NCBI RefSeq assembly: GCF_000208745.1
Contig: NC_030854.1
Location: 24,719,844 to 24,783,843 of the forward strand
DNA: 64,000 nucleotides
DNA from: Theobroma cacao
Taxonomy: Eukaryota; Streptophyta; Magnoliopsida; Malvales; Malvaceae
Direction: 5' to 3'
The position numbers and the translations under genes were made by a program. A model generated the notes under the pieces. It did not search any database and was not told the DNA's origin. It saw only the letters and a list, made by a program, of their open reading frames with translations. Below, piece by piece: positions 1 through 11,400 of this stretch (positions are counted from its first letter, which is position 1; each line of letters opens with the position of its first letter).

Positions 1-310
1 GTTATAAAAGATTTCTTACACGTATTTCTATAAATATTATTTTATATAAAAATCTTATATTTTAATCAATATTTTGAATAGTAATATTTGTCTATAAATC
101 CTTTTAAAATATTTTTGTCTGTTGATTTACTTGAGCCGAAAACTATTGAAAATTGTTTAAAATGGAATGTTTAAAAACGATTTCTCACAGAAAAGGCAAG
201 AAACTGATATGTAAGCCTTACGGGGTTCTGATTGGCATTTTGGCTAATGAGTGTCAATCGGGAAGTCGCGATGGTTGTCATGGGTCCGAGGGAGGTTCCG
301 GGTCGTGACA
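1..310 (+). repeat. 3' end of left family-A LTR
   Basis: This stretch aligns by eye with the ends of two other family-A LTRs in the window, near 7950-8250 and 15650-16067. It shares the run from 'tctcacagaaaaggc' through 'tgagtgtcaatcgg' to the terminal ggtcgtgaca. It stops 7 bases before the primer binding site, as expected for the inner edge of a 5' LTR. The remainder of the LTR lies upstream of the window. Confidence 0.85.
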
Positions 311-317
311 ATTCTAT

Positions 318-329
318 TGGTATCAGAGC
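318..329 (+). other. Primer binding site complementary to initiator Met-tRNA
   Basis: The 12-mer tggtatcagagc is the standard plant LTR-retrotransposon primer binding site for the 3' end of initiator methionine tRNA. It lies 7 bases after the LTR terminus at 310. Confidence 0.9.
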
Positions 330-509
330 TTTCGATTTAAAAGCTTATGGTTTTGAAAAAAGTTTTTGATTTTTAAAGTTCTTGGATTTAAAGTTATTTT
401 AAAATAATTTACAATGTCAGTGTGGCCCAGTTAAGATTAGTTAGTTGCATGTAGTTGCATATAGAGTCTTAAGTAGTCTAAACCAATTCAGTTCTTCTTG
501 TAGATCATT

Positions 510-1766
510 ATGCATCCTCGACGTGAGCTACCACCTATCACTAGATCTACTGATAGGGGAAAAGGTCGCCCCAGATAGAGTTGACCGGATTCCATAGAAG
601 AGGAGTCGGCTGCGTATTCTTTTAGAGCAGTTCCTACTACTGAGTCCACGGATATTCCTGTACATCCTCCACCACTTGTTACTACTCTTGGCGTACCTGC
701 CATGACACCCGAGGTAGCTCAGGCATTAGCAGCTTTTCTTACTACTTTTACGGGTCAGGCTCAGGCTAGTCCAGTTCCACCTGCTGTTTCCCCTGTAATA
801 GCCCCAATACCACCACCTCTTATTCCACCCCAAACACCGGATGTCTCCATTTCTAAAAAATTGAAGGAAGCTAGACAGTTAGGTTGCGTCTTGTTTACTG
901 GTGAGTTGGTTGCGACCGCAGCTAAGGATTAGGTTATTCAGGTATCGGAGACACTGACAGATATGGGATTAGATGATGAGATGAAATTAAAGGTGGCTAC
1001 ACGGTTATTTGAGAAGAAAGCCCGTACTTGGTGGAATTCAGTAAAGTCTCACTCTCCTATACCGTTGACTTAGACGGATTTTCTCCGAGAGTTTGATGGT
1101 CAGTACTACACCTATTTTCATCAGAAAGAGAAAAAGAGAGAATTTTTGAGTTTGAAACAAGGGAACATGACCATTGAGGAGTATGAAACTCGTTTTAACG
1201 AGTTGATGTTGTATGTACCTGAGTTGGTGAGATTGGAGCAAGATTAGGTAAACTACTTTGAGGAGGAACTCCGTAATGAGATACGATAGCGTATGATAAT
1301 GACTGGCAAGAAGTCATATAAGGAAGTTGTGCAGATGGCTTTACGGGCTGAGAAGCTCGCCACTGAGAATAGACGGATCTGAGCTGAGTTTGCAAAGAGA
1401 ATAAATTCGCCTACGTTCCCGGGTCAGTCTTCAAAGAGAGGCAGAGATTCGACATCTACTGCAGGAAGTACTACCTCAGCGTCTGTGGCATCCACTAGAC
1501 CTCCATCTCAGCAGTCACAGTCGAGATCTTCTAGATTCAATCGGCCAGTGATGAGTAGACAGGGGGGGACTTCAGGAGAATTAGACAGATGTCGTAATTG
1601 CAGAGGATTTTATGTTGGGTCATGTAGAAAGCTTGTAACGTGTTTTCAATGCGGCCAACAAGGGCATATCAAGAGAGATTGTCCTCAGTTGGGACAAGGT
1701 ACAGTAGCTACTTCTACTCCTTCGACTCATCTTAGTATACCGCGGAGAGACACTTCGGGATCATAG
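510..1766 (+). pseudogene. gag pseudogene of family-A gypsy element
   Basis: The frame starts at an ATG at 510 (MHPRRELPP) and reads with in-frame stops to 1766. It has a proline-rich segment near 770-840 and a retrotransposon gag core at about 940-1380 with ARTWWNSV, REFLSLKQGNMTIEEYETRF and LRAEKLA wording. A CCHC zinc knuckle, CFQCGQQGHIKRDC, lies at about 1640-1681, after a serine/glutamine-rich linker. Gag forms the virus-like particle and the knuckle binds element RNA. Stops near 930, 1071, 1245, 1287, 1380 and 1764 break it. The downstream 93-codon open stretch (1485-1766) is only the knuckle-bearing tail, not a separate gene. Confidence 0.85.
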
Positions 1767-1865
1767 TCTAGATAGGGTTTAGTGATATGGTCAGGCATCG
1801 GGAGTAATACACAAGAGCAGCCATCTTCCAAACTGCAGCCCTAGATTTCGACCAGGATTTTTACA

Positions 1866-2350
1866 GTGATTGAGGATGAAGCCCGAGTTCAACCTAGCAC
1901 AGTGACAGGTACTATGATTGTGTTTGATAGAGATGCACATGTTTTGATAGAGTTAGGCTCCGATAGACCATACGTGAGCATATCATTTGCATCCTTTCCA
2001 GATAGGAACCTGTCACCATTAGAGGAAAAGATTGTAGTGCATACTCCTCTAGGCGAGCGGTTAGTAAGAAATACGTATTATAGAGACTATGGTATTAAAG
2101 TTGGGGAAGAAGATTTTATGGGTGATTTAATCCCTTTGGAGATTCGGGACTTTGATTTGATCTTGGGTATGGATTGGTTGTCCACTCATCGAGCAAAAGT
2201 GGATTGCTTTAACAAAGAAGTGATTCTCCAGAGTTTAAAGGGAGCAGAAGTTGTATTTACGGGGGAACGTCGAGTATTACCGTATTGTGTAATCTCGACC
2301 CTTAAAGCTTTGAAATTGGTACGAAAGGGATATCCGACATACTTGGCTCA
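1866..2350 (+). pseudogene. Aspartic protease segment of gypsy pol
   Basis: The reading frame contains the retropepsin region: the segment VLIELGSDRPYVSISF aligns with the family's catalytic D-S/T-G stretch followed by a hydrophobic strand. Here the expected catalytic Asp is absent (reads ELGS), so activity is not expected. GMDWLSTHRAKVDC near 2167-2208 is the usual post-protease signature in Tekay-type polyproteins. The frame continues into the reverse transcriptase without a break until 2606. Confidence 0.75.
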
Positions 2351-3720
2351 CGTGATTGATATATCGAGGGAGGAACCTAAGTTAGAAAATGTCCCCGTAG
2401 TAAGTGAGTTCCCCGATGTATTTCTTGATGAATTACCGGGACTTTCTCCCGATCGTGAGTTAGAATTCACCATTGATTTATTTTCGGGTACTGCCCCTAT
2501 CTCTATTCCTCCATATATAATGGCTCCGGCAGAGTTGAAAAAGTTGAAAGTACAATTGCAAGAGTTAGTGGACAAGGGTTTTATACGCCTTAGTATATCT
2601 CTCTAGGGAGCACCGATTTTATTTGTGAAAAAGAAAGACGGTACACTTCGATTATGTATAGATTACAAACAACTTAACAGAATGACCATTAAGAATAAGT
2701 ATCCGTTATCGAAGATTGATGATCTTTTCGATCAATTACAGGGAGCTACAGTGTTTTTTAAGGTTGATCTGAGGTCTGGGTATCATCATTTGAAGATTAA
2801 AGAACAGGATGTACCCAAGACAGCGTTCAGGACTCGGTACGGTCATTATGAGTTCTTGGTCATGCCTTTCGGGTTAACTAACGCACTAGTAGCTTTTATG
2901 GATATCATGAACAGGGTGTTCCACCCTTACTTGGACAAGTTTATTATTGTGTTCATTGATGATATCCTGATTTACTCGAGAGATAATGATGAGCATGCTA
3001 ACCACTTGCGTATAGTATTACAGACTTTGCGGGAAAGACAATTGTATGCAAAGTTTTCGAAGTGTGGGTTTTGGTTATAGGAAGTGGTATTCTTGGGACA
3101 CGTAGTATCGGGAGTTGGAATATATGTTGATCCTAAGAAGATTGAGGCAATTTTACAATGGGAGCAACCTAAGACAGTGATGGAGATTCATAGTTTCCTC
3201 GAATTAGCCGGTTATTATCGAAGGTTTGTTCAGGGATTTTCCTTAATAGCAGCTCCTTTGACCCGTCTAACTCTTAAGGGAGTTAAGTTTGAGTGGGATG
3301 ATGTTTGTGAGAATCGATTTTAGGAGCTAAAGAACCGGTTAACCTCCGCTCATGTTTTAACACTTCCTGTTAATGGAAAAGAATTTGTGGTGTACAGTGA
3401 TGCATCTAAGTTGGGGTTGAGGTGCGTATTGATGCAGGATGAAAAAGTTATGGCTTATGCTTCTAGACAGCTAAAGAGGCATGAAGCAAATTACCCTACC
3501 CATGATTTAGAGTTAGCAGCTATGGTGTTTGCTTTAAAAATCTGAAGGCATTACTTGTTTGGTGAGCATTGTCGGATATTTACAGATCATAAGAGTTTAA
3601 AATATTTGCTCACTCAGAATGAGCTTAATTTGAGGCAAAGGCGATGGTTGAAGTTGAAAAAAGATTATGACTTGGTGATAGACTATCATCCGGGAAAGGC
3701 GAACGTTGTAGCTGATGCCT
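2350..3720 (+). pseudogene. Reverse transcriptase and RNase H segment of gypsy pol
   Basis: RT motifs appear in order: [17 protein letters not shown] (2625 onward), [34 protein letters not shown] and the active site [11 protein letters not shown] near 2950. RNase H follows from about 3385 ([52 protein letters not shown]). These domains make cDNA from the element RNA and remove the template. Stops at about 2604, 3078, 3321 and 3543 interrupt an otherwise colinear frame, so this is a relatively young relic broken by point changes rather than rearrangement. Confidence 0.9.
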
Positions 3721-3899
3721 TAAGTTGTAAGTCTTCATCGTCTTTAGCCATACTTCAGAGTTGTTATTTTTCAGCATTATTAGACATGAAATCTCTTGGG
3801 GTCCAGTTGAGAAATGGTGAGGATGGATCCTTATTGGCAAGCTTCATTATGCGACCTTCGTTACTAAATCAGATCAAGGACATTCAGAGGTCTGATAAG

Positions 3900-4788
3900 G
3901 AGTTAAGAAAAGAAATTCAAAAATTGACCGATGGGGGAGTCAGTGAGTTTAGATTCAGAGAGGATAACATCTTGATGTTTAGAGATCGAGTTTATGTTCC
4001 TGAGGGAAACCAGCTGAGACATACGATCATGGAAGAAGCCCATTCATCTACCTATACATTACATCTTGGAAGAACCAAAATGTATAGGACTATCAGGGAG
4101 AATTATTGGTGGCCAGGTATGAAGCGAGACGTAGCAGAATTCGTAGCAAAGTGTCTCGTATGTCAACAAGTTAAAACGGAGCATCAGAGGCCAGCAAGTA
4201 CACTTCAGTCTTTACCTATTCCTGAGTGGAAATGGGAGTATGTAATTATGGATTTTGTTTTGAGACTGCCGCGGACACAGAGGGGAAAGGATGTGATTTG
4301 GGTGATCGTAGATCGGTTGACTAAGTCCACTCACTTTGTAGCTGTCCATAGTACATACTCTATTGAGAAGTTGGCTCAGCTCTATATAGATGAGATTGTG
4401 AGGCTACATGAAGTTCCCGTTTCTATAGTGTCAGATCGAGATCCTCGATTCACTTCTTGATTCTGGTTGAAATTTCAAGAAGCTCTCGGAACCAAATTGA
4501 AATTTAGCATTGCTTTTCACCCACAAACGGATGGTCAGTTAGAGAGGACTATCCAGACTATGGAGGATATGTTGAGGGCTTGTGTTATGGATTTTCTTAG
4601 GAGTTGGGATAAACACTTGTCGTTAGTGGAATTTACTTACAACAACAGCTTCCAGTCTAGCATTGCTATGGCATCGTACGAAGCTTTATATGGAAGGAAA
4701 TGTCGTACTCCACTTTGTTGGGATGAAGTGGGTGAAAGAAAGTTAGCTAGTGTGGAATTGATCGATCTAACTAATGACAAGATCAAGC
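3900..4788 (+). pseudogene. Integrase segment of gypsy pol, 3' truncated
   Basis: The zinc-binding N-terminal region is visible as [20 protein letters not shown] followed by CLVCQQVK. The catalytic core has Asp in IMDFVLRLP, Asp in [10 protein letters not shown] and Glu in TDGQLERTI. A stop at about 4458 splits the core. The frame runs through YGRKCRTPLCWDEVGE to about 4788 and then turns into LTR sequence, so the rest of integrase, the chromodomain and the polypurine tract are missing. The join coincides with the first base that matches family-B LTR sequence. Confidence 0.85.
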
Positions 4789-6071
4789 TTTATATGTGTG
4801 TTATAGGAAATTGATGGATAATGGGTTATGGTTGTAATGTATGTGAAACTTGACATGTTAAACCTTGAGAAATTGTTATGTGTTTTCATGTTGGTTTAGA
4901 CCTTTTGGCAGGGTGGTTTTTCCTTTGGGAGAAAGGTAAATTTTGCATTGATGCCCTGTATTTCACTGCATCGAGAATGATTCTCGCTGCAGTGAGAAAC
5001 TCTCGAATTTGGAGGGGTACACTGGTCGAAAACTCACTGCAGCGAGAATGACACTGTAGCTTCTCGCTACAGTGAGAAACTTTCTGTTTTCTGGGTTGCA
5101 ATTTCGCTGCAGCGAGAAACATTCTGTTTATGGGTAGAAATTTCGCTGCAGCAAGATTGAATATAGCTGCAGTGAAAAACCTTCTGTTTTGGTCTCCTAT
5201 CTTGTCTAATTGCTGACCTATCTTTCACTTCTTTGCTACCATATTAGAGCATGGACTTCCAAAATTAAGGATTCAATGAGCTAAGTTTAAAATGAAGAGT
5301 TTTAGTGAGAAATCCTCGGCCAGTTGAGACACCCTCGTTCAATTAATAACTAAATCCCAACGTCGTTGCAGCGGAAAGGAATTCTCGCTGCATCGTAGCT
5401 CCAGTGAGAATGCCTTTTCGCTGCAGCGAAGATTCACTATCGTATTTTACTTGCTTGTGAAATATTGAAGTTTTCATTTTTCAAATGATTCGATATGTAT
5501 AGGTTCATGATTTTTAAATGATTAATCATTTAAGGGCTTGATGAGGGGTTTTTAATAAGAATATAAACAAATTGCATTGATTTGAAAAAGAATGCATCAT
5601 GATTTCATTAAAGATTCCTTATGGTATGCTTGTTCCCTTCCTTGTTCACTCACTGGGTTTATACTCACCATTTCAAATTCATGTTTTCAGATCACGAGGC
5701 AACCGGTAACTAGGACAAGGTATCCTTGTAGACCTGTGTCCATCTTTTGGTAGGTGTCTCGGCATTCAGTAACTGTACATTCCTCCGAGTCCCTCCGCTG
5801 GAAGGCAAGTCTTTTTTTTTAGATGTATAGGCGAACCTAATGTACATTATTGGAATACATGTTGTAGACAATGCATGTATATAATAAAATGAGAAATGCC
5901 AATACGAGTTGGCAACGTCTATTACTATTTTGATTTTAAGTTTTAAAAAAAAATGACTTAGCAATTTATAATGGAATGATGAACACGTCGAACTATTAGG
6001 CTTGCTTGGGCTTAGTGGACTACGTCTATTGGGCCCATGCGCCGGTCATGGCCCGGAATTTAGGTCGTGAC
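4789..6071 (+). repeat. 3' portion of a family-B LTR inserted in the family-A element
   Basis: From 'tatatgtgtgttataggaaattg' onward the sequence matches the reverse complement of the LTR at 60075-62738, including the clusters of CTCGCTGCAGCGAG-like words at 4975-5440. It ends ggcccggaatttaggtcgtgaca, the same terminus as the other family-B LTRs. The 5' half of the LTR is absent. Its 5' edge abuts integrase, so one deletion removed the end of pol, the start of the right family-A LTR and the start of this LTR. Confidence 0.8.
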
Positions 6072-8250
6072 ATTAAGCTTGAAATCTGTTTTCCTTAAGC
6101 ATTTCTCCTTATTTTCCATGCTTAAATTACATGTTTTCATGATGAATTGATGGCTGATCAAAATGGGTATGGAGAGAGAAAGTTGTTGGATTGATTTGAT
6201 TTTAAGTTATGTTAGTGTTTTTAGTTAGTTTAGCATATTTAGAAACAAAACAGTAAGAAAAGAATTTATTTTCTCCAACAACTATTAATGGCCAAATTTA
6301 CCATATATTGAGTGAGGATGACTTTGATTTTTATTCTAGGAGAATTGGTTAGAAAATGATGAATTATGGTGTAGAAAAGTAGTAGGAAAAATCACAGTGT
6401 TAATGCACCATTATTGACCGAAAATTTTAAGAAGAAAAGTGAAGATAGTTTTGCCAAATTTTAGGTTATTTGATTTGAGTTTGGTGAATTAAGATATTGG
6501 AAAAGAATTGGAACAATTTGGAGTAATTTGGGATTAAATTGGACGCGTTAGTAATTTAATCGGGTGATAAGATGTATTAGGCCAATACCGAGTTTAGATA
6601 GTTACTAGTGCATTTTTGCATTCCATATCATGCATTAGTAGTCTAAATTAGTTTAATTTCAATTTAGTACCAATGTAGTGAGTTTCTTGATTTTGTACTG
6701 TGTCAAGGTGACGAGTCCTCCGATAAAGGTAAGAGAATTGCATCCGAAGACCAGTAGTCTGAGTATTTCGAGAATCTGCACTCTAGACATTGTGAGTAAA
6801 CTTACTGTCATTTTAATTATCTAGGGTGGTTTTTAGATGATTTAATGAATTCTATGGAAAAAGGGATTTAAAAAGGTAAATTTTCATGTTTTATAAATAA
6901 ATGTGTTTCAATGAAATTAATTTATAAATTGTTTTGAAATTAATAGTGATTTTGAAAAATAGAGTATACGGAAACTGTTAATTGTGGTAATTTAATTGTT
7001 TAAATTGATTGGCTTATGATAAATCGGGCATGATTGGCTAGTTGGCAATTGTATTGAAATACGAATTGTTTGGTTGCCTTTAAAGACTGCGAATTACAAA
7101 ATTACCATATAATGTTATTGAGTTTTATTATATAGTGGATTATATATTAATTAATCACTACAGTAGGGGATTTCTATGGACCAACCTTTTAGAGGAGCAC
7201 GGTAAACTCCATTATATTCTTACCTAGAACGGAGAGGCGCGTAAGGTATCTCTGGGGTAAAGTTTAGGGTTCACTTCACGTTAAACCACCACGTGAGGGA
7301 GAACTCAGCCAACGCCAAGGAACGGTTGTGATGTCCAACGAAAAATGTGTTTTACGTGAAATGTGAATTTTTAACAACCTTGGCGATCTCAATAAGATGC
7401 CTCGACCAAGGTGTCCCCGAGAATGGATTTATGGCACAAACCTAGTTTTTATGAAATTCATAAGCCTTTTTACGTATTTTGAATGAAATGTGTTCTAATG
7501 CTGTGACCCAGTTTACGATGATTTATTTTATTGTCTCCATGTACTCAACTCTAGATGTTTATGATGATGTCTGTTTACTCATTGGAATTTTATAATCTCA
7601 CCACCCTCCTTTCCATCCATTTCAGGTTTAGTATAGACTGTAGATAGCTGATCTCATCGAGGACTACCGTTGGATCTGCATTTTTCAAACAATAGGTTCA
7701 CAATCCTCTTTACTTTTGTTTATTCGGGGGCCCTCTTATTATTGTAAATTAAATTAAATATTTTGGCTTACTGTATTACAGTATATATAAATTTATTGAG
7801 CTTTTACGCTACAAAAAAATTATTTACGTATAACTCTAAAAATATTATTTCATAAGAAAATAGAATATTTTACTTAATATTTCTTTTATTTTCTTATTAA
7901 ATTCAAATAACCATAATTTCATTTTAAATGAAGATTTTAGACTTTTAAACTCATTTTGATTATGAATTATGTGTTTTGTACTTGTATATTACATTTTAAC
8001 CAGTTTCAAAATTTTTGAGAAAAATGACCAAAATACCCCCGTGAGACGAAAATTTATATTTTATTTGTTTTAAGTTTTAAATAGCTTAAAATCTTTTAGA
8101 ACACGATATTTGACAATGGTTGCTCACAAGGAAAATGAGAAACTGATAGTAAATCCTTGCGAGGTTTCGGGTTGACATTCAGGGTAATGAGTGTCTACCG
8201 AGACACCGCGGTGGTTGTCACAGGCTCGAAGGGAGTACCGGGTCGTGATA
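6072..8250 (+). repeat. 3' part of right family-A LTR
   Basis: The sequence aligns with 13870-16067 of the intact solo LTR. A long conserved block at 7150-7470 (gtggaccaacctt..., cgttaaaccaccacgtgaggg, gccaacgccaaggaac) matches 14970-15280. It ends ggtcgtgata at 8250, one transition from the usual ggtcgtgaca. About 0.8 kb of the LTR's 5' end is missing because of the family-B insertion and deletion upstream. Confidence 0.8.
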
Positions 8251-8840
8251 TTATTAATTTAATTAGTAGTTAATTTTATGAAATACATAGAGAAATATTA
8301 TTATATATGTATACGGGTTTAGGTAATTGGATACCTATGAAAAAGATTTTAATAATTTTTTAATCTAATCGGGTTTTTAAACGGGTCAGGGTAATTATAG
8401 GGTAATAAAAATATAATAGGGTTAGGGTTAGGGTTAAGGTAGTAATTTTAAAATAATTCAGGTAGTTAATAGGGTTAGGGTAGTTGATTTTTTATAGGGT
8501 TAGGGTTTGGGTACCCTACCCATTGACATTCCTACAAAAAAGACATACATCAATTAGCTGCAAGCAATACTGAAATCAAACAATAAGCCATAGCTAAAGT
8601 ACAAGTTAGAAATGCAAGTTATCAAACAATTTTCCCACAATTTTCCCATTATGAATAATTTTAGTGGCTGTTATTGGTTTTTAGTTTTATATTATTAAAT
8701 ATTAATTTAGTTCCAAATTTTTATTTTGCATTGTATAATTGTTGTTAGAATTCATCAACATGCAAAATTGGTTAAAGTTAGAATAGAGAAATAATTTAAA
8801 ACACTTAATTTTTTATTAACTAAATTTTTTAATTATTTTA
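8251..8840. other. AT-rich spacer with telomere-like GGGTTA tracts
   Basis: No coding potential was seen. Between about 8398 and 8510 there are three short GGGTTA/AGGGTTA runs interspersed with AT-rich DNA, ending in gggtttgggtaccctaccc. The last block resembles the subterminal sequence of some plant hAT elements, so this may be the left end of the hAT relic that follows. Confidence 0.4.
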
Positions 8841-8845
8841 AGGAA

Positions 8846-11400
8846 ATGCCTCATAAGAAAAAAAAGGGTCAAATGAAGTAAAAAGTGATGATCCAAAAAG
8901 ATAGCATTGCTCTGGTATTGATGAAACTAGATTGCATTTGAGATGTAATTATTATGGGCTTGAAAGATGGGGTGGCATAAATAGAATGAGGCACCATTTT
9001 GCTGGTGATCATGATAATGTAGCTCCTTACATGCAGTGTCTTGGTCATGTGAGGGAGAGGTTTATCAAAATTGTACAAGTAATAGAATTAGGTTAATGAG
9101 AAAGAATGTATTCCAACTGAAGAAGTAAAAGAACAAGAATATCATACCATAGCATAAAGGGGAAAAAAAGTAGCATGATTGCATATATTTCTAGAAGAAA
9201 GAAATAGCCCTATGGGAAGAGACCTAAACAACAAACATTAATTGCAATGGTAAAAGATAGAGAACTAATAGTTCATAGCATATGCAAACTTTTATATGGC
9301 ATGCATTACCTTTTAATTTGGTGAAGAGTTCATTGTTCGTTTTAATGATGAAAATGGTAGGTCAATATGGTAGAGGCTTAAAACACTCAAGTTACCATAA
9401 GGCCAGAGTCACTTTCTTAAAAAAAAAAGTTGACAATCTTAAGTCAATTTTAGACAAATATAGAAAATAATGGGCAAGGATTGGATACACTTTGATGTCA
9501 GATAGGTGGACAAACACGAAGCAAAGATCTCTTACAAACTTTCTTATTAATAGTCCTAGTGGAACAATATTTCTTAAATTTATAAATACTTCAAGTATTA
9601 TAAAAGATGCGTACAAGTTTTTTGAGTTACTTGACTCACTTATGGAGGAAATTGGAGAAGATAATGTTGTTCAAGTGGTGACTTATAATGCATTAGCTTA
9701 TGTTTCTACTGGTCAATTATTAATGGAGAAGAGAAAAAATATATCTTGGTCCCTTTGTGTACTACAGTGACTTGATCTTGCATGATATTGGTAATTTACC
9801 CATTTTCAAGGAAATAATACAAAAGAACAAGCAAGTATGTGTTTTCATTTATAGACATATTTGGTTTCTTAACATGTTTAGTAAGTATTCTAACAAGAAA
9901 GAACTAAACAAAGTTGGACTTACTAGGTTTGCTACATATTTTCTTACTTTGAAAAGTTTTGAAGATAACAAGTTTCTACTTCAAGCCATGTCTACTTCAC
10001 AAGAATGGGCCAATGGTCATTTTCTTCTATAAAGGAAGCTAAGAAAGTAGAGGCCGTTCTTTTGAATGATGATAAATTTTGGAAGTCAATTAAATATTGC
10101 TTGAAATATGTAAGTCATTTTGTTATAGTCTTAAGACTTGTGGATGCTAAACCCGTCGTTGGTTATAAATATGAAGCAATGGATAGAGCTAAAGAACAAA
10201 TTGCTTAAAATTTTAATCATCAAAGGACGAGATATGATCACATTTGGAAAATCATTGACTCAAGATGGGATTTGCAACTTCATAGACCACTCCATGCAAT
10301 TGGTTAGTTTCTTAGTCCTAAGTAAGCAATGTTGATTCTTTTCAACTCTTCAGTGACGATTTTATATGGTTCGTTATATTGATTAATCCCATTAATTCTT
10401 TGTAGGTTTCAATATGGAGAAGGTTTTTTTTCAAAAATTGAAGTTAAAGTTAGTCTTTACAAGACAATTGAAAGAATTTATCTAGATATTGAAACAATAA
10501 TCAAAATTGATCAACAATTAGAAAGGTTCAAGAAAGCCAAAGGGATGTTTGGCATGAGTATGGCCTTGGCAAGAGACAAAACGCAACCTCGTATTGTTTT
10601 TAATCTTTTTCTAATCTTTTTTTAAAAAGTTTTTACCTTAATTAATGCATGAATAATGAATTTAAAAGCTGTCCATTTTCTTTAATCATAACTTTATGAT
10701 GGGAAAGTTATGGAGAGGAGTGCAAAGAGCTTCATAGACTTGCTATAAGAGTTTTAAGTGTCACTTGCAGTCCCATGGAATGTGAAAAAAATTGTATCAC
10801 CATTGACCATATGTATTCCAAGAAAAGGAATCATTTCGAGCAACAAAGGCTAAATGCTCTTGTCTTTGTCAAGCATTATATCTAACTTGAACTAAGACAA
10901 TCCAAGAGCATAGAAAAAGGTAAAAAGCATATGATCCAATTTGTCTTTCTGACATAGAATCAAATGATGAATGGATAACTGAAAATGGAAGATCCTTGTT
11001 TACCTAAAAAAAAATCATAGATGAATATCCATGAATTCTTTAAGGATGAAGGGTTTGAGACTAGTAATATTTTTAATTCATGGTATGTATTCCAAATTAA
11101 TATATTTACAACTTTAATATTTTTTTGTATTACATTTCAAATTAAAAGTGGATAACTTTATATCTTTATTCAATTTTAAATTTAGGTCCAAGGAACTTGA
11201 ATTTGACACATAGAGAAAAAATAAAATTGTTTTGCAAAATGAAGATATTCAAGCAATAGGTGATGGGGAAGAAAACTTGCAAGATGAAGAGGTAAAAGAG
11301 ATGGTTGTGCTAAGATAAGATGAAGACAGTCATGATGATAATGACTTGGAGCATGGGGATGAGAATGATGATCTAGAGCTTGGATATGATAATCAGTAAC
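8846..11400 (+). pseudogene. hAT-family transposase pseudogene (BED/DUF659 type)
   Basis: A BED-like region is readable at 8930-9075 (RCNYYGLERWGGINRMRHHFAG). The DUF659 core is readable at 9480-9770 (SDRWTNTKQRSLTNFLI, FKFINTSS-like, GEDNVVQVVTYNA). The segment with DIGNLPIFKEIIQKNKQV and FIYRHIWFLNMF follows at 9780-10030. A C-terminal dimerisation stretch lies near 10750-10880 (SPMECEKNCITIDHMYSKKRNH). These domains fall in the family order but in at least three reading frames, with stops and an AT-rich inserted stretch near 10340-10420 that may be an intron. The protein family excises and reinserts DNA; this copy cannot. Terminal inverted repeats were not identified with confidence. Confidence 0.8.

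Larger units (their letters stand above)
1..8250 (+). mobile_element. Decayed Ty3/gypsy chromovirus (Tekay/Del-like), family A, with nested family-B LTR remnant
   Basis: The element runs from the 3' end of a left LTR (to 310) through primer binding site, gag, protease, reverse transcriptase, RNase H and integrase (to about 4788). It then meets a truncated family-B LTR (about 4789-6071) and the 3' part of a right family-A LTR (6072-8250). The two LTR ends share the closing segment with GTTGTCA, a glycine-poor spacer and the terminal GGTCGTGACA/GGTCGTGATA. Lineage is inferred from RT wording such as LPGLSPDRELEFTIDL and FIDDIL. The window starts inside the left LTR, so its target duplication cannot be checked. 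The coding region has about a dozen stops and no chromodomain, so the copy is dead. Confidence 0.9.

Noticed and set aside
8398..8515. True telomere or chromosome-fusion scar
   Set aside because: The unit is GGGTTA rather than the plant TTTAGGG and only a few copies occur within AT-rich DNA next to a hAT relic.
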